DNA of 64,000 nucleotides, from NCBI RefSeq assembly GCF_016889765.1, contig NZ_CP069533.1, positions 1,302,001 through 1,366,000 of the forward strand, read 5' to 3'. The position numbers and the translations under genes were made by a program. This DNA comes from Corynebacterium minutissimum. Lineage in GTDB: Bacteria > Actinomycetota > Actinomycetes > Mycobacteriales > Mycobacteriaceae. The notes beneath the pieces are model-generated. The model was not told the origin of the DNA. It saw nothing but the letters and a program-made list of their open reading frames with translations, and did not search any database. This document shows positions 41,329 to 49,844 of the stretch, in pieces (the stretch's first letter is position 1; each line of letters opens with the position of its first letter).

Positions 41329-43563
41329 TCAGTGGGCGGCGGTGGATGCCGGAGTAGGCGTGGTGTGTTCCTCCTTCGACTCGGTCGGAGCCAGGTGAGC
41401 CGGATCCAGATCAATGCGGCGCAACAGCTGGGCGTTCAGGGCCACCACGATGGTCGAGGCAGACATCAAGATCGCGCCCACGGCCGGGGACAGCACGAAC
41501 CCGATCGAGGCGAGCACTCCGGCGGCCAGCGGCACGGCGAGGATGTTGTAGCCAGAGGCCCAGATCAGGTTCTGGATCATCTTGCGGTAGCTGGCCTGGG
41601 ACAGCTCAATCATCGACAGCACTGCCCGCGGGTCATCGCTGGCTAGGACCACTCCGGCAGATTCCATGGCCACATCCGTGCCGGCACCGATGGCGATACC
41701 GACGTCCGCGCGGGTCAGAGCGGGGGCGTCATTGACACCGTCACCGACCATGGCCACGCTCAAACCTCGGTCCTGCAGCTGCGTGACCTTGGTGTCTTTG
41801 TCCTGGGGCAGGACCTCGGCGAAGACCTCATCAATGCCTAGGTCCTGACCAACCGCCTGGGCCACCTGCTGGGCGTCGCCGGTGATCATCGCGACCTTCA
41901 CCCCGCGGTCCTGCAGGGCTTTCACGGCGGCGCGGGATTCGGGGCGGATCTTGTCCTCGACGGCCACCGCACCGATGATCTGACCGTCGCGGACAATATG
42001 GAGCACACCGGCCCCACGCCCGGTCCAGGCGCTGGTGGTGTCGGTGAGCTCGGCCGGGGTGGTGAGGTTGAACTCGCGCAGCATGTTCGGCCCGCCCACG
42101 AGGATCTCAGCGCCATCGACAGTGGCCCGGACCCCCCGGCCGGAGGCGGCGCTGAAACCAGTTGCACGGATTTGCCGACGGGAGGCCTCGGGATGGGCGG
42201 CCGCGGCCGCCACGATGGCGCGGGCCACGGGGTGCTCGCTGTCGGCCTCTGCGGCGGCGGCCAGGGCCAGCAGCTCGCCCTCGGTGACGCCGTCAGCTGT
42301 CGCGACACCGGTGACCGCGTGCGCACCCTCGGTCAGGGTGCCGGTTTTGTCGAAGAGCACCACGTCGATGGTGCGCATCCGCTCGAGCGCCATCCGGTCC
42401 TTGATGAGCACCCCGGATTTCGCGGCCCGCTCGCTGGAGATCGCAATGACTAGCGGAATCGCCAGGCCCAGGGCATGCGGGCAGGCGATGACCAGCACCG
42501 TGACCGTGCGCACCACGGCATCGTCCGGGCTGCCGATAATGGTCCACACCACCGCGGTGATCAGAGCGGAGATCAGCGCGAACCAGAACAACAACGCCGC
42601 CGCCCGATCCGCCAGGGCCTGGGCCCGGGAGGAGGACTCCTGGGCGTCGGCAACCATGCGTTGGATCCCGGCCAGGGCGGTGTCCCCGCCGGTAGCCTCC
42701 ACCCGGATGCGGACGGTGTTGTCGGTGGCCACGGTGCCGGCGACCACCTTGTCACCGGTGTCGCGGAAGACGGGACGGGATTCGCCGGTGATCATTGCCT
42801 CATCGAATTCGGCGGCTCCGTCGAGGATGGTTCCGTCGGCCGGCACCCGGGCACCGGCCCTCACCAGCACGACGTCGTCGATGACCAGCTCGGAGATGGC
42901 CACGGTGCGGGTGGTCCCGTCGATGACTTTCTCGGCCTCATCTGGCAGCAGGGCAGCCAGCGCGTCAAGCGCGGAGGACGCGGCCCCGAGAGCGGACATC
43001 TCCAGCCAGTGGCCCAGCAGCATGATGGTCACCAGCAGGGCCAGCTCCCACCAGAAGTCCAGCTCAAAACCGCCCAGCCCCAGAGTGGTGACCCAGGAGG
43101 CGACAAACGCCACGGTGATGGCCATGGCGATCAGGAGCATCATCCTGGGTTGGCGGGATTTCAGTTCTTTCCATCCGCCCTTGAGGAAAGGCGTTCCGCC
43201 GTAGACGAAGATGATCGTGCCCAGCACCGGGGGGATCCAGGTGGATCCGGGGAATGCCGGGAGGTGGTAGCCAAGCAGGTTGGCGACCATGGGGCTGAAA
43301 GTAACGACGGGAATGGACAGAATCAGCGACCACCAGAAGCGGTCCCGAAACATTGCGGTGCTGTGTCCGGCGTGTTCGCCGTGACCATGAACGTGGTGGT
43401 CATCGTCCAGGGCGGAGTGCGGGTGATCGTGGGGCATCGCCTGGCCGTGGGTGTCGGCATCTGCGTGGTGTTCGTGGCTGGCATGATCCGGGTGGTAGGT
43501 GTGGTCTGTTTCCGGAGCGGGGTGATCACCATGGTGATCGCCGGAATGGTGGGGAGTGCTCAT
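41329..43563 (-). CDS. copB: CopB-type copper-exporting P-type ATPase
   Basis: This 744-aa protein starts MSTPHHSGDHHGDHP. The first 70 residues contain about 25 His, a metal-binding tail. Eight membrane helices follow, with the P1B motif CPH (ACPHALG) in place of CPC, typical of the CopB/P1B-3 group. TGES, DKTGTLT, HP (SEHPVARA) and GDGVNDAP are intact. It should export Cu(I/II) from the cytosol. ATG 43563 has AAAGGAA upstream. It lies 52 nt below the HMA gene, in the same operon. Confidence 0.93.
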   Translation of the reverse strand: MSTPHHSGDHHGDHPAPETDHTYHPDHASHEHHADADTHGQAMPHDHPHSALDDDHHVHGHGEHAGHSTAMFRDRFWWSLILSIPVVTFSPMVANLLGYHLPAFPGSTWIPPVLGTIIFVYGGTPFLKGGWKELKSRQPRMMLLIAMAITVAFVASWVTTLGLGGFELDFWWELALLVTIMLLGHWLEMSALGAASSALDALAALLPDEAEKVIDGTTRTVAISELVIDDVVLVRAGARVPADGTILDGAAEFDEAMITGESRPVFRDTGDKVVAGTVATDNTVRIRVEATGGDTALAGIQRMVADAQESSSRAQALADRAAALLFWFALISALITAVVWTIIGSPDDAVVRTVTVLVIACPHALGLAIPLVIAISSERAAKSGVLIKDRMALERMRTIDVVLFDKTGTLTEGAHAVTGVATADGVTEGELLALAAAAEADSEHPVARAIVAAAAAHPEASRRQIRATGFSAASGRGVRATVDGAEILVGGPNMLREFNLTTPAELTDTTSAWTGRGAGVLHIVRDGQIIGAVAVEDKIRPESRAAVKALQDRGVKVAMITGDAQQVAQAVGQDLGIDEVFAEVLPQDKDTKVTQLQDRGLSVAMVGDGVNDAPALTRADVGIAIGAGTDVAMESAGVVLASDDPRAVLSMIELSQASYRKMIQNLIWASGYNILAVPLAAGVLASIGFVLSPAVGAILMSASTIVVALNAQLLRRIDLDPAHLAPTESKEEHTTPTPASTAAH

Positions 43564-43615
43564 GACGTTCCTTTCCACTCAACCCGGTCGGGGTCGAGAT
43601 GATGGGTAAAACTGA

Positions 43616-43942
43616 TCAGGATAAGACGGTGTAGCCGGCGTTCTCGATGGCCCGGCGAACCATCTCCGGAGGTGCGACACCGGTGACCGTGACGGTGGAA
43701 ACTCCACCAGCAGCGAGATCAATCTGGACGTCGTCGACCTGGGGGAGGGCCTGAAGGGCCTGGGTCACGCTTTTCGCGCAGTGCCCGCAGGTCAGGCCGG
43801 TGACCTGGTAGCTAGGGGACGACCCTCCGGCTGACGAGTCGCCGGCGGCAGGGATGGAGGCGGTGTCGGAAGGTGAGGCAGGCCCGCAACAGCTGCAGCC
43901 GTGGGAGGCCATCGGCAAGAGGCGGGGCGGGGAGGTGATCAT
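43616..43942 (-). CDS. heavy-metal-associated (HMA) domain protein
   Basis: This 108-aa protein has an N-terminal Cys/Ser-rich segment (SHGCSCCGPAS, extra thiols) and a C-terminal HMA domain with the CxxC motif GLTCGHCAKSV at about residue 50. It probably carries copper to the CopB ATPase. AAGGAG 8 nt before ATG 43942 supports that start. Its promoter contains the two palindromic copper operators. Confidence 0.9.
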   Translation of the reverse strand: MITSPPRLLPMASHGCSCCGPASPSDTASIPAAGDSSAGGSSPSYQVTGLTCGHCAKSVTQALQALPQVDDVQIDLAAGGVSTVTVTGVAPPEMVRRAIENAGYTVLS

Positions 43943-43990
43943 GGGAAAGCTCCTTCGGTTCGGTGGGGTGCGGCGATGCCGCTCTCTAGC

Positions 43991-44010
43991 GTATACCCCC
44001 CTGGGGTATA
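43991..44010. promoter_or_regulatory. CsoR-like copper operator 1
   Basis: GTATACCCCCCTGGGGTATA is a near-perfect palindrome of the CsoR type (GTATACCCC-GGGGTATAC half-sites), 48 bp upstream of the HMA gene. Confidence 0.85.
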
Positions 44011-44017
44011 TTTTCAG

Positions 44018-44036
44018 TATACCCCCTGGGGGTATA
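44018..44036. promoter_or_regulatory. CsoR-like copper operator 2
   Basis: TATACCCCCTGGGGGTATA is a perfect 19-bp palindrome, 27 bp from operator 1 (centre to centre) and about 100 bp before the multicopper oxidase ATG. The two sites can control the divergent HMA-copB and oxidase transcripts together. The csoR gene itself is not in the window. Confidence 0.85.
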
Positions 44037-44134
44037 TTCTCAATGGGTGGAGGGCACGGCCCTCACGAGGGCCGGGTCCTCACCTGCGCCTGTCTCCCGT
44101 GTCACTGAAATCTTTTACCAAGGAAGGTTAAATC

Positions 44135-45616
44135 ATGACGAACGCGTTTTCCCGACGACAGTTTCTGCTCGGCGGGCTCGTCCTCGCCGGCACCGGGGCC
44201 GTGGCCGCCTGCACCAGCGACCCTGGACCCGCTACCTCGGCACCAGGGCCCTCCCTTCGCCCCACTCCCACCCCCACTGCGCTCGGTGAGCCGACGGTGC
44301 GCCGGACACTGACCGCCCGGCCCCTCTCTCTGGATATCGGCGGCATCGAAGCCAAGACGTGGGGATACGTCTCTGACACCGGGGATGCGGCCATTGAGGC
44401 CACCGCCGGCGACGTCCTCCAGGTCGATATCACCAATGAACTGCCTGAGAGCACCTCCATCCACTGGCATGGCATCGCACTCCACAACGCAGCCGACGGT
44501 GTGCCCGGCATGACCCAGGACCCCATTGAACCTGGCGAGTCTTTCTCCTACGTTTTTGAAGTCCCCCACGGTGGCACCTACTTTTACCATTCCCACACCG
44601 GCCTGCAGCTTGATCGCGGCCTCCACGCCCCACTGATCATCCGTGACCCGCAAGACGCTGAGGACCAGGACGTCGAGTGGACCATCGTGCTCGACGACTG
44701 GGTCGATGGCATTCAGGGCACTCCCGACGATGAGCTCGACAAGCTCACCGGAATGGGTTCGGGCGACCATAACGGGAGGATGAGAACTGGAGGTCACGGC
44801 CATATGATGCACGGCACCCCGGACCGGGTACTGGGCGGGGATGCCGGCGATGTGATGTATCCGCACTACCTCATCAACGGACGTATCCCCCGTGCTCACC
44901 GGACCTTCGAGGCTCGCCCGGGCGACAAGGCCCGCCTGCGGTTTATCAACTCCGGCGGTGACACCATCTTCAAGGTGGCCCTCGGTGGTCACCGCATGAC
45001 CGTCACCCACACCGACGGCTTCCCTGTCCAGCCCTGGGAGACCGAATCGATCTACCTGTCGATGGGCGAGCGTGTCGACGTCGAGGTCATCCTCGGCGAC
45101 GGCATCTTCCCGCTCACGGCTTTGGCGGTGGGTAAGGACGACCGCGCCTTCGCCGTCATCCGCACCGCCGGCGGCCAGGCCCCCCACCCCGATGTCGACT
45201 TCCCCGAGTTGTCGTCCACCGGACTGCTTCTGTCCTCCCTGAAACCAGCAGACCGTGCACTCCTGCCCGAGGGCACATCAGACCGAGAAGTCAGCATCGA
45301 CCTGGGCGGGCAGATGATGCCGTATGAATGGAGCATTCTCACCGACGGCCAATCCTCCTCCGCGACCGTGCAGGAGGGCCAGCGCCTGCGGATGGTCATG
45401 CGCAACAGGACCATGATGCCCCATCCCATGCACATCCACGGCCACACGTGGGCGCTGCCCGGCAGCGGCGGACTACGCAAGGACACCGTCCTTCTCCGCC
45501 ACGGTGAAACCATGATCGCCGACCTGATCGCTGACAACCCCGGTGAGTGGGCATTTCACTGCCATAACGCCTATCACATGGAAACCGGGATGCTCAGCTC
45601 GCTTCGCTACGAGTAA
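44135..45616 (+). CDS. multicopper oxidase (CopA/CueO-like), Tat lipoprotein
   Basis: This 493-aa protein has a twin-arginine signal SRRQFLLGG followed by a lipobox (VAAC), so it is exported folded and lipid-anchored. All copper-ligand motifs are present: HWHG, HSHTG, HPMHIHGH and HCHNAYHMETGM. A Met/His-rich stretch (MGSGDHNGRMRTGGHGHMMHG, about residues 209-229, shown in part) may bind Cu(I). It oxidises Cu(I) outside the membrane. AAGGAAGG lies upstream of the ATG. Divergent from the HMA-copB operon. Confidence 0.92.
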   Translation: MTNAFSRRQFLLGGLVLAGTGAVAACTSDPGPATSAPGPSLRPTPTPTALGEPTVRRTLTARPLSLDIGGIEAKTWGYVSDTGDAAIEATAGDVLQVDITNELPESTSIHWHGIALHNAADGVPGMTQDPIEPGESFSYVFEVPHGGTYFYHSHTGLQLDRGLHAPLIIRDPQDAEDQDVEWTIVLDDWVDGIQGTPDDELDKLTGMGSGDHNGRMRTGGHGHMMHGTPDRVLGGDAGDVMYPHYLINGRIPRAHRTFEARPGDKARLRFINSGGDTIFKVALGGHRMTVTHTDGFPVQPWETESIYLSMGERVDVEVILGDGIFPLTALAVGKDDRAFAVIRTAGGQAPHPDVDFPELSSTGLLLSSLKPADRALLPEGTSDREVSIDLGGQMMPYEWSILTDGQSSSATVQEGQRLRMVMRNRTMMPHPMHIHGHTWALPGSGGLRKDTVLLRHGETMIADLIADNPGEWAFHCHNAYHMETGMLSSLRYE

Positions 45617-45704
45617 CCTCCACAGCAGGGTGGAGTGCCGAGGTGGGCGGGGGTGTCCCCCGAGTAGTGGACACGGCGTTGGTGTCAGGGTTGAGCAGTG
45701 TGTG
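45617..45704. other. intergenic remnant right of the copper cluster
   Basis: This stretch holds an imperfect inverted repeat GTGTCC (45653-45658)/GGACAC (45669-45674) around CCCGAGTAGT. The word resembles insertion-sequence ends, but no transposase is seen. It could also act as the oxidase terminator. Confidence 0.35.
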
Positions 45705-45818
45705 TCAGGAGTCGACGGGATTGAAGTATGCGTCAGCGCGCACGGCAGCAAGTTCAATGATGCGGTCGTAGCGCTTGTTAAAGCCGACGTTTTTGGCGCT
45801 ATTTACCGTGAGCGTCAT
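45705..45818 (-). CDS. possible small protein (37 aa)
   Basis: An ATG at 45818 opens a frame MTLTVNSAKNVGFNKRYDRI... ending ...YFNPVDS. Composition is protein-like and helical in its second half. It lies 15 nt below the MFS gene on the same strand but lacks a clear Shine-Dalgarno. Its first 30 nt overlap a copy of the extragenic repeat seen at 40541, so it may instead be the end of a decayed element. Confidence 0.35.
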   Translation of the reverse strand: MTLTVNSAKNVGFNKRYDRIIELAAVRADAYFNPVDS

Positions 45819-45833
45819 TGTTCGTGAGCCGAG

Positions 45834-47042
45834 TTAGGGAATCGGCACGCTGTGTAGGCGTGCCAGGCCGGTGGTGAGGACCCACACGGAGCCGGTGGCT
45901 ACGAGTGCGCCGGAGAAGGCGACGGCCGGGGCCACGCCGAGCAGTTGGCCTGCGAAGCCGCCAAGGAGCGCGCCGACCGGCATGATGCCCCATTCCACAA
46001 AGCGCATCGTGCCTAGTACGCGGCCGCGAATTTCTTCAGGGGCAAAGGCTTGGCGCAGGCCGGCGGCAAGAGCTTGGCTGGTCATGATGCCCCAGCCGCA
46101 CAAGCCTGCCCCGAGGTAGATGAGGAGCAGCGGGGTCGTGACGTGGCCAGCAAGCGCCATGCACACCAGTCCCATGGCTGCTATCACCGGGCCACACAGG
46201 AGCACCCGTCCAGCGCCCACAGCCTTGGCCAGGTGGTTTGCTGTCAGCGCGCCGGTGGCGCCGAGAAGAGCGATGGCGAGGAAAACCAGCCCGATGCCGA
46301 TCGTGCTGACGTGCAGCTCACGCGCGAGGAACACCATGAGAACCGAGAAAGCCGCGTTCATACCCAGCGAGACGGCGGCGCCCGTGCCGGTGAGGCCGAG
46401 CAAGCGGTTATCGCGAACGACGGAGCTCACGCCGGTTTTTACGTCTTCCCACACGGTGGCGTCGGCGGTGGCGGTAGAGGAATCGGGCCCAATCATGCGG
46501 AGGCTGGCGGCGGAGATGAGGTAGGAGAAGGCGTCGATAAGCATGGCGAGGGGCGCACCTACCGTGGAGATAAAGACTCCCACGAGGCCCGGGGCGGTGA
46601 GTGAGGCGATGCCGGAGGTGGTCTGCAGCGCGCCGTTGGCCTGCACAAGGTCGCCGTCGTCACCGACGATGTCCGGCATCTGCGCCTGGCAGGCCACGTC
46701 AAAGACGAGGTTGCCCAGGCCAACGACGAAAGCGACAAGGCACAGGTGGGTAAACGTGATGCCATCGACAAGGAATGCCACCGGAATCGTGAGAACGGCC
46801 AGCGCACGAAGGAGGTCGGAGGCGATCATGAGCGGGCGGCGCCGGCGGCGGTCCACGAGCGATCCGACGAACAGGCCGAAGAGTAGGTAGGGCAGGTTAT
46901 CCAGGGCGCCGAGGATGCCCATGTGGAGGGGGTTAGAATCAAGAAGCGTGACTGCAATGAGCGGCAGTGCCATGAACGTAACCTGGGAACCGAGTGCGGA
47001 TATGGCTTGGCCGCCGAGCAGCCAGCGAAACGGGTGCTTCAT
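45834..47042 (-). CDS. MFS transporter, drug-efflux type
   Basis: This 402-aa protein has 12 membrane segments. The loop motif GSLVDRRRRRPLMI after helix 2 and the pattern WLLGGQAISALGSQVTFMALPLIAV place it in the DHA3-like (enterobactin/macrolide exporter) group. It diverges from a TetR regulator gene across 69 bp with a palindromic operator, a classic drug-efflux module. Substrate not predictable. Confidence 0.88.
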   Translation of the reverse strand: MKHPFRWLLGGQAISALGSQVTFMALPLIAVTLLDSNPLHMGILGALDNLPYLLFGLFVGSLVDRRRRRPLMIASDLLRALAVLTIPVAFLVDGITFTHLCLVAFVVGLGNLVFDVACQAQMPDIVGDDGDLVQANGALQTTSGIASLTAPGLVGVFISTVGAPLAMLIDAFSYLISAASLRMIGPDSSTATADATVWEDVKTGVSSVVRDNRLLGLTGTGAAVSLGMNAAFSVLMVFLARELHVSTIGIGLVFLAIALLGATGALTANHLAKAVGAGRVLLCGPVIAAMGLVCMALAGHVTTPLLLIYLGAGLCGWGIMTSQALAAGLRQAFAPEEIRGRVLGTMRFVEWGIMPVGALLGGFAGQLLGVAPAVAFSGALVATGSVWVLTTGLARLHSVPIP

Positions 47043-47053
47043 GTCCCTTCTCC

Positions 47054-47066
47054 CTTACACTGTAAG
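47054..47066. promoter_or_regulatory. TetR operator candidate
   Basis: CTTACACTGTAAG is a perfect 13-bp palindrome in the 69-bp gap between the divergent MFS and TetR genes. It lies 11 nt upstream of the MFS ATG, so binding would repress the transporter. Confidence 0.6.
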
Positions 47067-47111
47067 TTTCACCTTTTATCGTAGTCCAGCGGCCGCCCAG
47101 AAGGAGGTCAC

Positions 47112-47759
47112 GTGTCACAAATCATTACGCGCGATGCCATCGTCGAGGCAGCCATCGCCATTGGTGATGAAAAGGGCCTCGAGCGTGTGTCCATGCGTGC
47201 CGTCGCCGGCCGTCTGGGCGTGCAGGCGATGTCCCTCTACCACCACGTGCGCAACAAGGCCGAGCTTCTCGACGCCATCCATGAACACCTCATCCTCGAA
47301 CTCACCCTCCCCGCGGAGTCCCCAACCTGGGAGGCAGCATTGCGCAGCGCTGCCGGTGCCTACCGCGCCCTTGCCCTGCGCCACCCCAATCTCTTCGTGC
47401 TCGTGGCTACCCGTCCGATTTCCACACCGGCGGAAATCGCGCACATCGCGCCGACATTGATGGTCTTCGACGAGGCCGGAATCCCTCCCGAGCAGCAGCT
47501 TTTTAGCGTCCAGTCATTCTTCTGCGCGCTCAACGGCTACCTCTTGGCGGAGGTTGCCCCCACGCCCGGCCACCCCGAGGTTCCCGATTCCCCCATCCCC
47601 GTTCCACCAGAAGGTGCCCCTTCCGTCTTGACTCTCCTCGCTTCCCTCGACGGCCAGCAGCCTTCTGGCACTGCGGGCGAGAACTTCCTCACCGCTTCCT
47701 TCGACACCTTCGTCGATGTCTTCCTCACCGGACTGGCCGAACGCCTAGGTGTGCAGTAG
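47112..47759 (+). CDS. TetR-family transcriptional regulator
   Basis: This 215-aa protein has an N-terminal helix-turn-helix (ITRDAIVEAAIAIGDEKGLERVSMRAVAGRLGV, positions about 5-37) followed by the SLYHHVRNKAELLDAI recognition motif. The C-terminal domain resembles TetR_C ligand-binding regions. The start is a GTG at 47112 with AAGGAGG at 47101-47107. It most likely represses the divergent MFS exporter. Confidence 0.9.
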   Translation: MSQIITRDAIVEAAIAIGDEKGLERVSMRAVAGRLGVQAMSLYHHVRNKAELLDAIHEHLILELTLPAESPTWEAALRSAAGAYRALALRHPNLFVLVATRPISTPAEIAHIAPTLMVFDEAGIPPEQQLFSVQSFFCALNGYLLAEVAPTPGHPEVPDSPIPVPPEGAPSVLTLLASLDGQQPSGTAGENFLTASFDTFVDVFLTGLAERLGVQ

Positions 47760-47800
47760 CGCGCTGCGCTTCTGTGGTGCCGCTGATAAAGTAACGCCTT

Positions 47801-48667
47801 GTGTTCTCAGGTTTCCTCGCATCTGTTCTGTCTGTCCTCACCGCAGTAGCGTCCATGTTCGGCATTAATCACGCTGCCGCCGACGATTCCGGCGCGCGTG
47901 AGGTTCTGCAAGCCACGAGCAACATTGACGCGAAGGACGATCGAGTCGCCGCACTGTGGCAGAACGAGTCACGGGAATGCTCGGCAGGCTACATCGGCAA
48001 TGACTGGTGGCTCACCGCTACGCACTGCTTGGGCCGCAACCTGCGCCTTACCCAGGCAGACGGTGATAGCGCCAAAGTTGTCGCCTCCACCCCGGTGGCG
48101 GAGAAGTCAGACATTGCTTTGCTCAAGGCGGAACCCATGGAGGCTGAAGCCTTCGAGCTGCCCAACCGCCCTCTGCGTGTGAACGAAAAGCTCCTCCTCG
48201 TGGGCTTCGGCGGGTCCCACACGTTTTCCTCGGAGGCCGTGTCCCGCATTGAGGAGACTGGTGTAACGCACGAAATCGAAGGCCACGAATTTGAGAACCT
48301 GCTCAAATCGCACTCTTTGTTCTCCTCACGCTCCTGCAGCGGTGACTCCGGCGCCCCGCTCTACCAGGACACCACGATCTTTGCGGTGCATACCGGCGGT
48401 GAAGAGAATGAGTCTTGCGCAGACGGCACGCGCCGCCGCATGTGGCATAGTGAAATCTACCCTCACGTCGCGACGCTCACTGCGCTCATGGAGAGCTATG
48501 ACGAGGAGGAGGCAGTCGCCCAACGCGAGGAGGCTGAAGCCGAGAGCGTGCGCCAAGCTCGCGCCCAAGAGCGCCGCCAGGCCCCCGCGGAAAAGCCCTC
48601 CGAACAGCGCACCGAGCAGCCGAAGAAAGACCGCAGCAGCAGCCTAAGCAACCTCTCTTCCTGGTAA
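47801..48667 (+). CDS. secreted trypsin-like serine protease
   Basis: This 288-aa protein has an N-terminal hydrophobic signal (VLSVLTAVASMFGINHAAA). The catalytic triad is visible: His in LTATHCLG, Asp in KSDIALL, Ser in SRSCSGDSGAPL. The C-terminal 60 residues are a charged Glu/Arg/Gln-rich coil, possibly for surface attachment. GTG start at 47801; TAAAGT about 10 nt upstream and no strong Shine-Dalgarno suggest an almost leaderless message. Confidence 0.88.
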   Translation: MFSGFLASVLSVLTAVASMFGINHAAADDSGAREVLQATSNIDAKDDRVAALWQNESRECSAGYIGNDWWLTATHCLGRNLRLTQADGDSAKVVASTPVAEKSDIALLKAEPMEAEAFELPNRPLRVNEKLLLVGFGGSHTFSSEAVSRIEETGVTHEIEGHEFENLLKSHSLFSSRSCSGDSGAPLYQDTTIFAVHTGGEENESCADGTRRRMWHSEIYPHVATLTALMESYDEEEAVAQREEAEAESVRQARAQERRQAPAEKPSEQRTEQPKKDRSSSLSNLSSW

Positions 48668-48716
48668 TAGCGCCCATACAGCAAGCGCTCAGATTCAGGC
48701 GCTAAGCTCGCTCCTT

Positions 48717-49547
48717 ATGAAAAACGGCTTCTTGCAGCGCGCTTTCCTCGCCATCCTCCTCGGCACCGCTGCCCCCATCCCAGCGCACGCTGAGACCATG
48801 GAGACCTCAGCTGCACAGGACCTGGGTATAAATGATCCGGACTGCCAACCCACTGGCCCCGTCACCGAACCCGTCGTCCTCCTCCACGGCACGTCGGCAA
48901 ACTCGGCCGAATGGAATGATCTCATCCCAAAACTCACCGAGCAGGGCATGTGCGTGTGGGCCTTCGACTATGGTGCGGATGACCTGGCCTTCCAAAACGC
49001 CTACCCGTACATGAAGGGCATTGCGGATTTAGAGTCCTCCGGGCGTGAAATCGCCCAGCATATCGAGTACATCCGCGGCGTTACCGGGGCAGAGAAAGTA
49101 AACCTCGTGGGCTTTTCCCAGGGTGGGCTGCACACGAAGTCGCTCACGCAGCTGTATGGCTCGCCCGATGAGGTGCGCCGCGTGGTCACAGTGGGGGCGA
49201 ATTTTCACGGGACGACGTGGGGTGGAAGGGCAGCGTCGCTCAGCGCGGCGGCGAAAGTTGCACCTGACGTGACCACGTTCTTTGGCACCACCGCGGGCAT
49301 CGAGCAGCTGCAGGGTTCGGACTTTATGGAGAAGCTGAACCAGCAGCCGGACACCGCGCCGGGAATCACCTACACGTCCATTTACTCGCCCGTGGACAAC
49401 ACCGTGACTCCGAATGAGACCTCGCAACTGACTGCAGTGCCGGGCGCGGACGTGGCCAACGTGGAGTCAGTGCCGGTTGAGCATGGAAAACTGCCCCATG
49501 ATCCGCGCGTACACGAGCAGATCGTGTGGGGCTTGACGCGCTCATGA
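48717..49547 (+). CDS. secreted lipase/esterase (alpha/beta hydrolase)
   Basis: This 276-aa protein has a signal peptide (cleavage after AHA). The oxyanion segment VVLLHGTSAN, nucleophile elbow VGFSQGG, acid in YSPVDNTVTP and His in VEHGKLPHD form the triad of class I.7-like actinobacterial lipases. The stop overlaps the CHY zinc-finger ATG by 4 nt. Confidence 0.88.
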   Translation: MKNGFLQRAFLAILLGTAAPIPAHAETMETSAAQDLGINDPDCQPTGPVTEPVVLLHGTSANSAEWNDLIPKLTEQGMCVWAFDYGADDLAFQNAYPYMKGIADLESSGREIAQHIEYIRGVTGAEKVNLVGFSQGGLHTKSLTQLYGSPDEVRRVVTVGANFHGTTWGGRAASLSAAAKVAPDVTTFFGTTAGIEQLQGSDFMEKLNQQPDTAPGITYTSIYSPVDNTVTPNETSQLTAVPGADVANVESVPVEHGKLPHDPRVHEQIVWGLTRS

Positions 49548-49840
49548 CACAGATTCAAGGAGCCATCGACGCGGAAGGGCGGTGCCGGCACTGGCACACG
49601 CTTGTCGACGTCGTCGCCAACAAGTGCAGCACCTGTACCGGTTGGTTCGCGTGTTCCTTGTGTCATGCGGAGCTCACCGATCACGAGTTCGGCGCCATGC
49701 CGAAAGATGAGCTGTGCGTCATGTGTGGCGCGTGCGGCCATCAGATGACCTTCGCGGAGTATTCGGCATATAAATGCCCCGCGTGCGGGCATGCCTTCAA
49801 TACTGGTTGCGCGCTGCACGCGGGGACGTATTTTCGCTAG
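49544..49840 (+). CDS. CHY-type zinc-finger protein
   Basis: This 98-aa protein has clustered metal ligands: CRHWH, CSTC, ACSLCH, CVMCGACG, CPACG, CALH. This is the CHY zinc-finger pattern of small bacterial proteins of unknown function. No signal peptide, so cytosolic. The ATG sits in the ATGA overlap with the lipase gene. Why a cytosolic zinc protein is coupled to a secreted lipase is unclear. Confidence 0.85.
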   Translation: MTQIQGAIDAEGRCRHWHTLVDVVANKCSTCTGWFACSLCHAELTDHEFGAMPKDELCVMCGACGHQMTFAEYSAYKCPACGHAFNTGCALHAGTYFR

Positions 49841-49844
49841 TTGC

